Made by a program: the position numbers and the translations under genes. DNA of 64,000 nucleotides from an uncultured Eubacteriales bacterium (lineage in GTDB: Bacteria; Bacillota; Clostridia; Oscillospirales; Oscillospiraceae), in NCBI GenBank assembly GCA_900544765.1, contig UQWI01000001.1:322503-386502 (forward strand), given 5' to 3'. Within the stretch, counting starts at the first letter, position 1; each line of letters opens with the position of its first letter. This document shows positions 51,300-59,738 of the stretch, piece by piece. Under the pieces are notes generated by a model. The model ran no database searches. It worked only from the letters and a program-made list of their open reading frames with translations, and was not told the DNA's origin.

Positions 51300-52904
51300 C
51301 TATAAAACCAGTACATATAAAAGCAGTATTGCCCCGCATACGGCCGCGCAAGCAATGGTTATGGGCAGGACGCGCCTCAACACGGATCCCTCCTGTCCTG
51401 TGAGCCCCATGGTGGATGTACCCAGCACGATGTTCCCTGGACATATAGCGCTGCCTATCGCCCCTCCTGCCGTCTGTGCCCCGAGTATCGCCGGGACGCT
51501 CAATCCCAGCAGTTCCGAAGTAGTCATCTGGAACTCGGCAAACAGTATATTTGAGGCCATATTGCTCGACGTCATAAACGCGCCCAGCAGCCCAACTATA
51601 GGAGCAAAGAACGCATAGCCGGTGCCAAGCACTCCTACTATCCCCTGCGCCAGCACAGATACCTGACCGCTGCAGCTCATCACCTTCGAGGTGACGATGA
51701 ACCCTACCACAGCAATTGATGAGGGCACCGTCTTTTTTACGGCCCTGGACATGACGCGTTTAAATCCGCCTTTGGATATGTAACCTTTTTTCTTGAAATA
51801 CACATATCCGACCACACACGAGATTGTCAGGAAAGTTCCCGGATATGTCAACGGAGCAAGAGGCGAGTAGCTGTCCACTGCCGGTGTAACATATACGTAC
51901 CCCGTTACCCGCTCCGGGAAAGCGAAGCCTATCTGGAGCTGCTCCAGAAACGATTTAACCGGTGGAATAAGAAGGCAAAAAAGTGTTACAGCCGTGAGTA
52001 CATAGTACGGAAGGAACGCCTGATTGACGCCCATTTTAATTTCCGCTGCCTGCTCTTTCTCCGGTTTGCGCTCCATTATGGCGCTGTCCGGAATTGCCCA
52101 CGCTCTACCGTATCTTTCTGTCCGTCCCAACAGCAATGCGGTTACCAGCGCAATGCAGGTTGGGAGGAAGCAGGCCAGGGTCTGGTTTATCTGCCCGAGC
52201 ACGAGCTGGCCTCCGCCCTGTATTGTGCTCAGCAGCAACACAACCGGCAATCCTTCTTTAACGCCCTTCAATTTGCCGTAGAACCAGCAGAGGCACATAC
52301 CTCCCACGAAGTTATAAAACCAGATAAATATTCCCGCCCACATAGCGGTTTGCAGCATCATGCTCCCGTCACTTATGCCGCTCTGGGTGATAAGCGCCTG
52401 CCACGCCAAGGCCAGGGTTCCGAACGTCGCACCCCAAGAGTGGCCCAGCAGTACGATTATTACTGCATACAGCGGCTTAACGCCTATCCCGCAGAGGAGC
52501 GGCGCGCCAACTGCAACCGCCACGCCAAAACCGGTTATTCCCTGCAGGAAGCTGGGGAATATCCATCCCAAGGCCATCATTTGTATGAGCTCGTTTGCGC
52601 TCATCTTCTTTATGCCGGCCTTCAGTGCATCAAACGCCTTCGCCTCATTGGTAATTTCGTAAATTATTATGGCCGGCCAAACAACCAGCAGTATGACGAA
52701 GGCGCTCCATAGGCCTTTCAGCGCCTCCAGACCGACGGTCACCACATCCGTGCGGTATACCGTCAGTGCTACCACGGCAGCAACTGCCAGCGCAATTGGA
52801 GCCGCTTTCGCTGCAGGCCAGTTGGCCGCCACCATCAGGACTAGCAGCAGCGCTATAGGCAGCGCCGCAGCTATCCACATAAAGATATTTACAGGTATCG
52901 TCAC
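51300..52904 (-). CDS. LctP-family permease (L-lactate permease type)
   Basis: The 534-residue protein has about 13 helices and LctP family text: NWPAAKAAPIALAVAAVVAL at the start, PSFLQGITGFGVAVAVGAPL near 120, VLLGHSWGATFGTLALAW near 155, and the C-terminal SNMASNILFAEFQ and QTAGGAIGSAICPGN. Known members move lactate and glycolate. Inside this island the cargo is more likely an acid made from or feeding the ring pathway, which is inference. Confidence 0.88.
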   Translation of the reverse strand: MTIPVNIFMWIAAALPIALLLVLMVAANWPAAKAAPIALAVAAVVALTVYRTDVVTVGLEALKGLWSAFVILLVVWPAIIIYEITNEAKAFDALKAGIKKMSANELIQMMALGWIFPSFLQGITGFGVAVAVGAPLLCGIGVKPLYAVIIVLLGHSWGATFGTLALAWQALITQSGISDGSMMLQTAMWAGIFIWFYNFVGGMCLCWFYGKLKGVKEGLPVVLLLSTIQGGGQLVLGQINQTLACFLPTCIALVTALLLGRTERYGRAWAIPDSAIMERKPEKEQAAEIKMGVNQAFLPYYVLTAVTLFCLLIPPVKSFLEQLQIGFAFPERVTGYVYVTPAVDSYSPLAPLTYPGTFLTISCVVGYVYFKKKGYISKGGFKRVMSRAVKKTVPSSIAVVGFIVTSKVMSCSGQVSVLAQGIVGVLGTGYAFFAPIVGLLGAFMTSSNMASNILFAEFQMTTSELLGLSVPAILGAQTAGGAIGSAICPGNIVLGTSTMGLTGQEGSVLRRVLPITIACAAVCGAILLLYVLVL

Positions 52905-52929
52905 TTCTATCCCTCAATTGCTGAAACTC

Positions 52930-54396
52930 TCAATATCCTAACCTGTTTACCTCCCACGGCTCGGACATAACTCTCATATACATGCGTCTCAGGTGCTCTG
53001 CTTGGACTCCGGCTTCAGCGAAGCGAGGCGCAAGGCTTGATGAAAGGCGTTCGTAGATTTCCTCCGCTTCGGCATAAAGCTCTCCCTCGTTGACAATCAG
53101 GCTTCGCCCGTTTTCAATTACCTTCCTGCCGTCTACAAACACCGTGTCCACTCCGCCGCCGTTCCAGTTGTACACCAAACTGCGGCTCAAATTCCCTCCG
53201 GGCTGACAAATCGGGCTGCATCTGTCAACCAGGAACAAGTCTGCCCGTGCTCCCACTTCCAGCCTGCCGATATCATCTCGCAGCGCAGCGCCGGCCCCGC
53301 CTGTATAGGCCATATGCAGCACGTCGGAAGCCGTTATCCATCGCTCATAGTCAAGCTCAGATATGCGGCTCAGTCGCGCCGCGAGACGCAGCTGCTCCGG
53401 CATAGAGGCTCCTCCGCAGTTAACGCCGTCGCTTCCAATTGCGATGTTCACTCCACAGTCCCTATACATGCCCAAAGGGGCCAAGCCGCTCCCCAGATGC
53501 AGGTTTGAACCAGGGCAGTGCACAACGCTCACTCCGTTTTCTGCGCACAGGCCTATCTCGCGCTCGGAGAGCCACACAGCATGCACTAGAGACAGCCGGC
53601 CGTTGAGCAAGCCCATTTCGTTCAGATGCTCTATCAACCCATATCCATATTTCTGCTTTGAAAACACGGCCTGGGTTTTGGACTCCAGGGCATGTGTCTG
53701 CCAGCCCATAGCGTACTTTCTCTCCAGCTCGCCAGTAATCTGCAGCAACTTGTCCGAGCAGCGCTGCGGGCCATCCGTCCCCAGCATGACCCGCACCAGC
53801 CCGTTCTTCCCGGAACAGTCCCGGTATGCCTCTTCCACTACCGATGCGAACTTCTCGGGACTTTGAGCCGCTCGCCGGGCACTCCCCCGCTCCGGCAGCT
53901 CTGTTTCATCGGCCGGCAGTGTATCAAGGAAGTCCAGGTCGGCAAACATGAGCGCCAGATTGGCTCGCATACCTATTTTTTCGTACGCGCTTGCAGCAGC
54001 CTCTATCCCCTCGGGCGTGAGCACCGGTCTCTGTGAAAAGTGGTCCACCACGCAAGTCGTGCCGCTTTTCAGCATTTCCAGGGCGGAAATCAGCGTGCAG
54101 ACGTATATTTCCCTAGGTGTCCTGAAGGAACCGCCTGCGATTGCGTAAAGCATGTAAATGTCAAGCGGCATGCAGTCTACACTGCCTTTAAGATAACTCG
54201 TGTAGGAATGCGCATGGGCGTTTATGAACCCGGGCAGCGCCAGTTTTCCGGATGCGTCTATCGTCTCATTGGCATCCACCTCCCGAGTCGGGTTGCCTAT
54301 GCCTGCTATGATATTGCCTTCTAGCAGAATGTCACCACGCCCCCAAGAGCTGCAATCTGGCAGCAAATACGCTACGTTTTTGATGAGAATGGACAT
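52930..54396 (-). CDS. Atz/Trz-family amidohydrolase (AtzA/TrzN/deaminase branch)
   Basis: The 488-residue enzyme has the subtype III metal site: HAHS (His 61, His 63), THALES (His 235, Glu 238), VHAVW (His 272) and GSDG (Asp 323). Relatives deaminate or dechlorinate triazines, or deaminate guanine, S-adenosylhomocysteine and methylthioadenosine. Placement between the AllG-like genes and the permease suggests that it removes an amino or similar group from the pathway's ring substrate. It starts 6 bp after the upstream stop. Confidence 0.85.
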   Translation of the reverse strand: MSILIKNVAYLLPDCSSWGRGDILLEGNIIAGIGNPTREVDANETIDASGKLALPGFINAHAHSYTSYLKGSVDCMPLDIYMLYAIAGGSFRTPREIYVCTLISALEMLKSGTTCVVDHFSQRPVLTPEGIEAAASAYEKIGMRANLALMFADLDFLDTLPADETELPERGSARRAAQSPEKFASVVEEAYRDCSGKNGLVRVMLGTDGPQRCSDKLLQITGELERKYAMGWQTHALESKTQAVFSKQKYGYGLIEHLNEMGLLNGRLSLVHAVWLSEREIGLCAENGVSVVHCPGSNLHLGSGLAPLGMYRDCGVNIAIGSDGVNCGGASMPEQLRLAARLSRISELDYERWITASDVLHMAYTGGAGAALRDDIGRLEVGARADLFLVDRCSPICQPGGNLSRSLVYNWNGGGVDTVFVDGRKVIENGRSLIVNEGELYAEAEEIYERLSSSLAPRFAEAGVQAEHLRRMYMRVMSEPWEVNRLGY

Positions 54397-54402
54397 ACAG
54401 CA

Positions 54403-55653
54403 TCAGAGCTCGTACTTGTCTGCGTAGCCGTACAGCGCCTTCTGGAACATCTCAATGGGCGCGCTCGATATACCTGCGCCTATCATACCGACTCCGGCCT
54501 CCTTGCTGACTATAGCCGTGTTTATGAGCGGGGTTATTCCGCTCTCTACGACTTTAGCTATATCTATACCTATCGGCGTGCCTCGGAAGTCGAGGTTTGG
54601 CATACAGTACTGTTCGCTCTCAGATATAGCTATCTCATACATGTCCATGGTGTTGTTCAGGGCGTCCTTATAGCTGCCGGCACCCAGGAAGCGGACTATC
54701 GCAGGCGCAGAGGCTATAGCGAATCCCCCTACACCTCCCGTTTCCATTATGGCGCTGTCACCTATATCACGGTTTGCATCCTTCTCGCTGAATCCGGAAA
54801 AATACAGTCCCTTGACCTCTGCGGCCGGCGCCGTAAACCACCTGTCGCCAAGAGAACTCACCCGTATTCCTATTTCCACGCCGTTGCGGGCGATTGCCGT
54901 GACCATCGTGGAGTATTCGATGCCGTGAGCCGAATCTGCCGCCGACTTGTTGGCCGCCATAGCGAAGTTCAGGAAAAACTGGTCGTTATTCGTTGTGAGG
55001 AAATGTACTATCTCCTTGAGGCGCTCTTTGTTGTCCGTGACATCCACCAATGCGCTAATTATCGTCTTTATGAACACGTCGGTGGAGGCGTTGTTGCGCA
55101 TATGCAGCTCGTCTCCCATAAGCAGGGCCTGCGCTATCAGCACCTTCAGATTGACGCCGCCCATTGCCCGGACCGTTTTCTTCATAGCCGGTGCAAGCAC
55201 CGATTCTATCCATTTAAGCCGCTCGACCGTGTGCTCCGAATATGCGCCGAATCTTATTACGTCGCCGGTGCCTTCATTAAAAGTGCTGTAGGCATAATTG
55301 CCGTTCTCCTCGTTTTTAACGCAGATGAGCGGCATCGAGTACGAGGTTATGCCCGTCATTGGGCCTACTGCTCCCCTGCTGTGGCACGGAGCAAAGCTAA
55401 TTCTGCCCGAGTCTGCAAGTTCCGCTGCCTCGCTGTCGGACGCGGCCAGCCCTTCATATTTGAGCACGCCGATGACAGCCCCGCGCATGGGGCCGCACAT
55501 ATCCTTCCAAGCTATGGGCGGTCCCGCGTGAAGCAGGGTGTACTTGTCTATTCCCAACACCTCATGCGCCGGGCGGACGTCAACCCACACCGGCTGGGCG
55601 TTTTTAAGCTTTACAACCGCCTTTTCATTGGCCGCGCGCACTAGCTCCTTCAT
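54403..55653 (-). CDS. DUF1116 protein, AllG/YlbE-like, second copy
   Basis: The 416-residue protein has the DUF1116 hallmarks LHAGPPIAWKDMCGPMRGAV near 50, CHSRGAVGPMTGITSYSMPL near 95, YSTFNEGTGDVIRFGAYS and SLGDRWFTAPAAEVKGLYFS. It is a clear paralogue of the gene just upstream. E. coli YlbE (AllG) is one subunit of the oxamate carbamoyltransferase. I chose the ATG at 55653, preceded by GGAGGGAGG, which leaves 29 bp to the first copy. Confidence 0.88.
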   Translation of the reverse strand: MKELVRAANEKAVVKLKNAQPVWVDVRPAHEVLGIDKYTLLHAGPPIAWKDMCGPMRGAVIGVLKYEGLAASDSEAAELADSGRISFAPCHSRGAVGPMTGITSYSMPLICVKNEENGNYAYSTFNEGTGDVIRFGAYSEHTVERLKWIESVLAPAMKKTVRAMGGVNLKVLIAQALLMGDELHMRNNASTDVFIKTIISALVDVTDNKERLKEIVHFLTTNNDQFFLNFAMAANKSAADSAHGIEYSTMVTAIARNGVEIGIRVSSLGDRWFTAPAAEVKGLYFSGFSEKDANRDIGDSAIMETGGVGGFAIASAPAIVRFLGAGSYKDALNNTMDMYEIAISESEQYCMPNLDFRGTPIGIDIAKVVESGITPLINTAIVSKEAGVGMIGAGISSAPIEMFQKALYGYADKYEL

Positions 55654-55682
55654 ATGTTTTCCTCCCTCCTGGACGGGCCCTT

Positions 55683-56930
55683 TCACACGCCCTCATATTC
55701 GGCGAAAGCGTATAGGGCCTTTATGAAGCAGTCCATCGGCGCATTTACTATGCCTGCGCCCACCTGGCCTATGCCCGGCTCCTTGTGTGCCATTCCCGTG
55801 TTGATGACGGGCAAGATGCCGGTCTCCACAACCTTGCGTATGTCTATTCCTGTAGCGGTCCCCACGAAATCCATCGTCGGCATCAGGTAAGTCTGATTTA
55901 GCCCAACGGTAATCTCCTGCATATCGCGGGAGTAGTTTATTGCCTCTTGCACAGAACGCGCTCCAACGAAGCGGACCACCGCCGGGGAAGAGCCCATTGC
56001 GAAGCCGCCAATGCCGAATGTCTCGCATATGGCACTGTCGCCCATGTCGGGATTTGCATCCTTTTCAGAGTAACCCGGGAAATACAGGCCCTTAGGCATA
56101 AGGACGGGGGCCTCAAACCACCGGTCGCCCAGAGCGCTCACCTTTATGCCGAAGTTGGTGCCGTTTCGGCTCATGGCCGTGACAACGGAGCAGTGCTCTA
56201 TGTTTTTTACGGGGTCCATGGTGGCCTTGCCAGCGGCCATAGCCAGGTTTAAGAAGAACTGGTCGTTACCGGATATGAAACTCATTATCCGCTCAAGGTC
56301 GGCCCTATCTGCCACGACCCTGGCCAAAGCGGGACCTATCTCCCGCACAAACAGAGCAGATGCGGCTATGTTCCTCTGGTGCATCTCGTCGCCCATCGCC
56401 AGCGCCTTTGTAATCATGACCTTCAGCGAAATTGGGCCGGTCACCTCCAGCGTCGCCTTCATAGCGGGGCCGAGGGTGTTCTCCATCCACTTCAGCCGCT
56501 CGATAACCCCGGGCCCGTTTGCGCCGAAACGCATCACCTTGCCCAGACCTTCATTGAATGTGCTGTAGGCCACATTGCCGAACTTAGTATTTACGACTTT
56601 CCAAAGCGGCATGGAGTAGGTTATCATGCCGGTCATCGGCCCTACACAGCCCATGCTGTGGTCGCTGACGAACTTAATTTCACCGGCCTGAACCATTTTC
56701 TCGGCCTCTTCCAGGGTTTCGGACATTCCCTCGTATACCGCTGCGCCCAGAACAGCCCCTTTCATTGGGCCGCACATGTCCTCCCAGGCAAGCGGCGGGC
56801 CTGCGTGCCCTATAGTTCTCTTGTCAATGCCCGGCAGCACATCTTTGGCATACACCACGTCAACGAGCTCCGGCTCTGCGGCATTCATGCGCTCGAAGGC
56901 TTCCAGATTCGCTAAATCAATGTGATTCAT
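55683..56930 (-). CDS. DUF1116 protein, AllG/YlbE-like, first copy
   Basis: The 415-residue protein matches the neighbour along its whole length: IGHAGPPLAWEDMCGPMKGA, SDHSMGCVGPMTGMITYSMP, STFNEGLGKVMRFGANGPGV and GDRWFEAPVLMPKGLYFPGY. The two copies keep the same glycine-rich and Asp/Arg motifs but differ widely elsewhere, so they may be subunits of one complex or serve two substrates. It directly follows the 57-residue companion and fdrA. Confidence 0.9.
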   Translation of the reverse strand: MNHIDLANLEAFERMNAAEPELVDVVYAKDVLPGIDKRTIGHAGPPLAWEDMCGPMKGAVLGAAVYEGMSETLEEAEKMVQAGEIKFVSDHSMGCVGPMTGMITYSMPLWKVVNTKFGNVAYSTFNEGLGKVMRFGANGPGVIERLKWMENTLGPAMKATLEVTGPISLKVMITKALAMGDEMHQRNIAASALFVREIGPALARVVADRADLERIMSFISGNDQFFLNLAMAAGKATMDPVKNIEHCSVVTAMSRNGTNFGIKVSALGDRWFEAPVLMPKGLYFPGYSEKDANPDMGDSAICETFGIGGFAMGSSPAVVRFVGARSVQEAINYSRDMQEITVGLNQTYLMPTMDFVGTATGIDIRKVVETGILPVINTGMAHKEPGIGQVGAGIVNAPMDCFIKALYAFAEYEGV

Positions 56931-56941
56931 GTCCGCTGCAC

Positions 56942-57115
56942 CTACTTACTTAGCTTTTCGAGTATCTCTATCAGCCTGGGGTCTCCTCCCGCAGGCGGCT
57001 TCCAGTCTATATGGCAGACCGGTACGTTCTGGTCTAGCATGGCCTCGTAAAAGCTCTCAAGTCCGACATTTACAACCTTGAGCTGGGTATGGAAAAGTTC
57101 GTTTACTGTCAACAT
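56942..57115 (-). CDS. Detached small FdrA/DUF1116 companion protein
   Basis: The 57-residue protein has core VVNVGLESFYEAMLDQNVPV and DWKPPAGGDP, then a short helix. I recall the same NxGL...VxVxHVDWRPPAGGD text as a terminal segment of larger FdrA or DUF1116 proteins; here it is a free gene. AAAGGAG stands before the ATG at 57115, 14 bp after the fdrA stop. It may be a structural piece or small subunit of the carbamoyltransferase-like complex. Confidence 0.7.
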   Translation of the reverse strand: MLTVNELFHTQLKVVNVGLESFYEAMLDQNVPVCHIDWKPPAGGDPRLIEILEKLSK

Positions 57116-57129
57116 GACATTTTCTCCTT

Positions 57130-58686
57130 TCAAGAGATGGCGGACAGAATGCGTGCCGCCGCACGGGAAGCCTGTGCGTTGCTGGGCATGACTATGACGC
57201 CGGCGGACCTGAGCTTATCTTCCTGCTCGGAGCGCTTCTGAATGTCGTTATCGGTGCCGCACACGGAGGCAACAAATACAATGTTTCTGTCTCCGGCGAG
57301 TATACGGGCCTCAGTCACTGCGTTGGCCAGGGCTCCGGCGGGGTCCTCGTGGCAGCCGTATCCAAGCACACAGTCGAAGAGCATAACGGCCGTCTCCGGG
57401 TCGAGCGCCTCCTTTTTTATGCGCTCAACTCTCAGCCGCACATCTATCATCGGGTGAGGCATACCGTCGGTAAAATAGTCGTCTCCCATATCGAGCAAGG
57501 TGTTGCCTACGCTCTCCTCGACATTTTTAAGCATGTACTCCTCATCCAGAGCTATGTTCGAATTGACCTCACCTACAGCGTCCTTGAGCAGAATCATCGC
57601 CTCATAGCAGAGAGTACCGCCGGAGTATAGGCCCCTTATATATTTCTGTCCCGGTTTGAGCGCAGCCACGGCCTTGGATACCAGCTCGTCCATATCTTTG
57701 CCGGACTTCCCTGTTTCGTCAGCGCCTATTTCTTTACCCTTTTCGAGATCCACCATGTAAGCCGCCGCCTCTTCCAAGTTTCCGGCCGGTATTATTCCGG
57801 TGCCGTCAAAGCACGACTTGTCGGCCCCCATGAAGCAGGCCACCACAGGCTTATCCGTGTCTTTCAGCGACTCAATTATCTCGCGGAGCACGCTTTCCGC
57901 AGGTGGCTTGGAAATTATGCCTATAACACGGGTGCCTGGGTCATTTTTAAGCGCCTCCAGGGCCTGAAGCATCATCTTGCCTCCCACCGCTTCTTTGACG
58001 TCTCTGCCTCCGGTGCCAAGGGCCTGCGAAATGCCGCCGCCCAGTCTGTCTATTACCACGGTCGCCTCCTGCAGGCCGGTGCCCGCCGCCGCGACTACGC
58101 CTATGCTGCCCTGACACACCACGTTTGCAAATCCCAGGGCCACGCCGTTAATGATGGCAGTACCGCAGTCCGGCCCCATCATCAGCAGGTCATGTTCAAG
58201 CGCATAGTCCTTCAGCTCGATTTCCTTCTCAAGACTGACGTTGTCCGAGAACAGCAGCACGTGCATGCCGTTTTCCATGGCCTTCATGGCCTCGCCGCCA
58301 GCATATTTGCCCGGCAGTGAAACAATGGCGAAGTTCGGCTCCCCAAGCTTTTTCACGGCGGAATCCATAGTTTTGGCGCGCAGGTGCTCCTCCCCTGCGG
58401 CGCTGAGCTCCTTGTTTTCAAATTGCTCGGCCAACACTGCGAGCGCGGCGTCAACCGTCTCCTGACCGTCTGCAATAATGCCTATGACCAGGTCATTGGC
58501 AGACACCTTGGCAGCGTCCTCGGGGCTGAGCACACCTGAGTTGATCATAAGGGACTTGTTGTGCTCGGTGCCCATCATAACTGCGGCCTCTTTAACACCG
58601 TCCATATTTGACAGATTACTGGAAAACAGCATCAAAGTGACGGAATCGTAGTACGCATTTGGCCTGACTTCATTGTAAGAAACCAT
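57130..58686 (-). CDS. fdrA: FdrA-family protein (AllF-like)
   Basis: The 518-residue protein resembles succinyl-CoA-synthetase-alpha folds. An N-terminal part has ALFSSNL-like text, a CoA-binding-like Rossmann unit contains MMGPDCGTAIINGVALGFAN and GVVAAAGTGLQEATVVIDRL, and a second unit has RGLYSGGTLCYEAMILL and AVMLFDCVLGYGCHEDPAGA. In E. coli, FdrA (AllF) works with YlbE and YlbF in phosphorolysis of oxalurate. I chose the ATG at 58686 behind GGAGGG. Confidence 0.92.
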   Translation of the reverse strand: MVSYNEVRPNAYYDSVTLMLFSSNLSNMDGVKEAAVMMGTEHNKSLMINSGVLSPEDAAKVSANDLVIGIIADGQETVDAALAVLAEQFENKELSAAGEEHLRAKTMDSAVKKLGEPNFAIVSLPGKYAGGEAMKAMENGMHVLLFSDNVSLEKEIELKDYALEHDLLMMGPDCGTAIINGVALGFANVVCQGSIGVVAAAGTGLQEATVVIDRLGGGISQALGTGGRDVKEAVGGKMMLQALEALKNDPGTRVIGIISKPPAESVLREIIESLKDTDKPVVACFMGADKSCFDGTGIIPAGNLEEAAAYMVDLEKGKEIGADETGKSGKDMDELVSKAVAALKPGQKYIRGLYSGGTLCYEAMILLKDAVGEVNSNIALDEEYMLKNVEESVGNTLLDMGDDYFTDGMPHPMIDVRLRVERIKKEALDPETAVMLFDCVLGYGCHEDPAGALANAVTEARILAGDRNIVFVASVCGTDNDIQKRSEQEDKLRSAGVIVMPSNAQASRAAARILSAIS

Positions 58687-58710
58687 TTGGTAACCCTCCA
58701 ATTTTCATAT

Positions 58711-59610
58711 TCATTGACAACCATCTGTAACTCTAACAATTGCTTCACCGGCTGTAAGCAGGCCGCACATGGAATCCGCTCCGGAGGAGTGCCCGACCGA
58801 CATTGCCCGTCTTACAGCTCCTGCCACTTCTTCCTTTGGCCTTCCCGTCTCAAACAGCCCAAGCACAGTCTCGCTAAACTCTCCATATACCGCCGACTTC
58901 AGGAAAGCCGCGCTTACATCTGTGGTGGAGTGAAACCGCTCCAGTATTTCGCGCGAAAGAAGCTCTCGAAAATCGTCGGCGGCCTTTTCACCACGCGCGG
59001 CGTACAGGGCAGCAATGACGCCCACATTGAAATCGTCCCCCGCCGGGGTAAGTCCTTGGCCCAGGCCTATAAGTCCTGCACACTGCTCCGCAGCGCCCCT
59101 CCAGTCGCACTCCAGAGCCCTCCCGTAAAAACAGTTTGCGTATCTATGGGATAGCCTATGGCATTCCGAAACACTCTCCGCAACCGGCATGTGCAAAGCC
59201 GCCTCCACGAAGCAGCTGCTGTGAGAATTTCTAATCAGCTCCAGTCTGAGCACAGGCAAAAGTTCACTAAGCGCGCGCACGCCCTCCGGCCTTCGGCAGT
59301 TCAAATGCGGATCCCATCTTTCCGCCCTGCCGGCGTCCAGCAAATACCTGCCAGCATGCAATATGCCGTCAAACGAAACCACGTCTCCTCTTTGCAGCTG
59401 CAAACGGGAAAAGCCGTCCGGTGTCAAATCCACCGTAAGAGATATCGGAGTTCTCGGAACATCCTCGGGCTGCAGGGCCAATAACTCTCCATTTATTTCT
59501 ATATTGACCGTGGAGCGATATACTGAATGGACAAAACCCGTAGCGCCCGGAGTCAGAAGCGCATTTGCTCGCTCGGCACAGTCCAAAATCAGGAGCATCC
59601 TTCCTTTCAC
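58711..59610 (-). CDS. DUF2877 protein (AllH/YlbF-like)
   Basis: The 299-residue protein has the DUF2877 pattern: a SVYRSTVNIEINGELLAL start, the conserved GLIGLGQGLTPAGDDFNVGV near 215 and GHSSGADSMCGLLTAGEAIV near the end. It is the third partner of the FdrA/YlbE/YlbF set. It is the first gene of the structural operon after the pucR gene. Confidence 0.9.
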   Translation of the reverse strand: MKGRMLLILDCAERANALLTPGATGFVHSVYRSTVNIEINGELLALQPEDVPRTPISLTVDLTPDGFSRLQLQRGDVVSFDGILHAGRYLLDAGRAERWDPHLNCRRPEGVRALSELLPVLRLELIRNSHSSCFVEAALHMPVAESVSECHRLSHRYANCFYGRALECDWRGAAEQCAGLIGLGQGLTPAGDDFNVGVIAALYAARGEKAADDFRELLSREILERFHSTTDVSAAFLKSAVYGEFSETVLGLFETGRPKEEVAGAVRRAMSVGHSSGADSMCGLLTAGEAIVRVTDGCQ

Positions 59611-59738
59611 CTCTCTGAGAAAAGTATCCCATTTCAGCCCGGCTAAGTCACCGGAGGCTAATCCAAAAACCTCCGGCCGTCATTGTGCACTTTGTACGAA
59701 TACATATATTTACGCTTCCAATCACACAGTTCCGGACT
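59611..59738 (-). promoter_or_regulatory. pucR-DUF2877 spacer with hairpin
   Basis: The 128-bp gap contains CCGGAGG / CCTCCGG (59651-59676) with a 12-nt A-rich loop. This is a possible weak terminator or attenuator between the regulator gene and the catabolic operon. No clear sigma-A promoter is visible, so the operon may be read through from pucR or use a PucR-dependent promoter. Confidence 0.4.
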
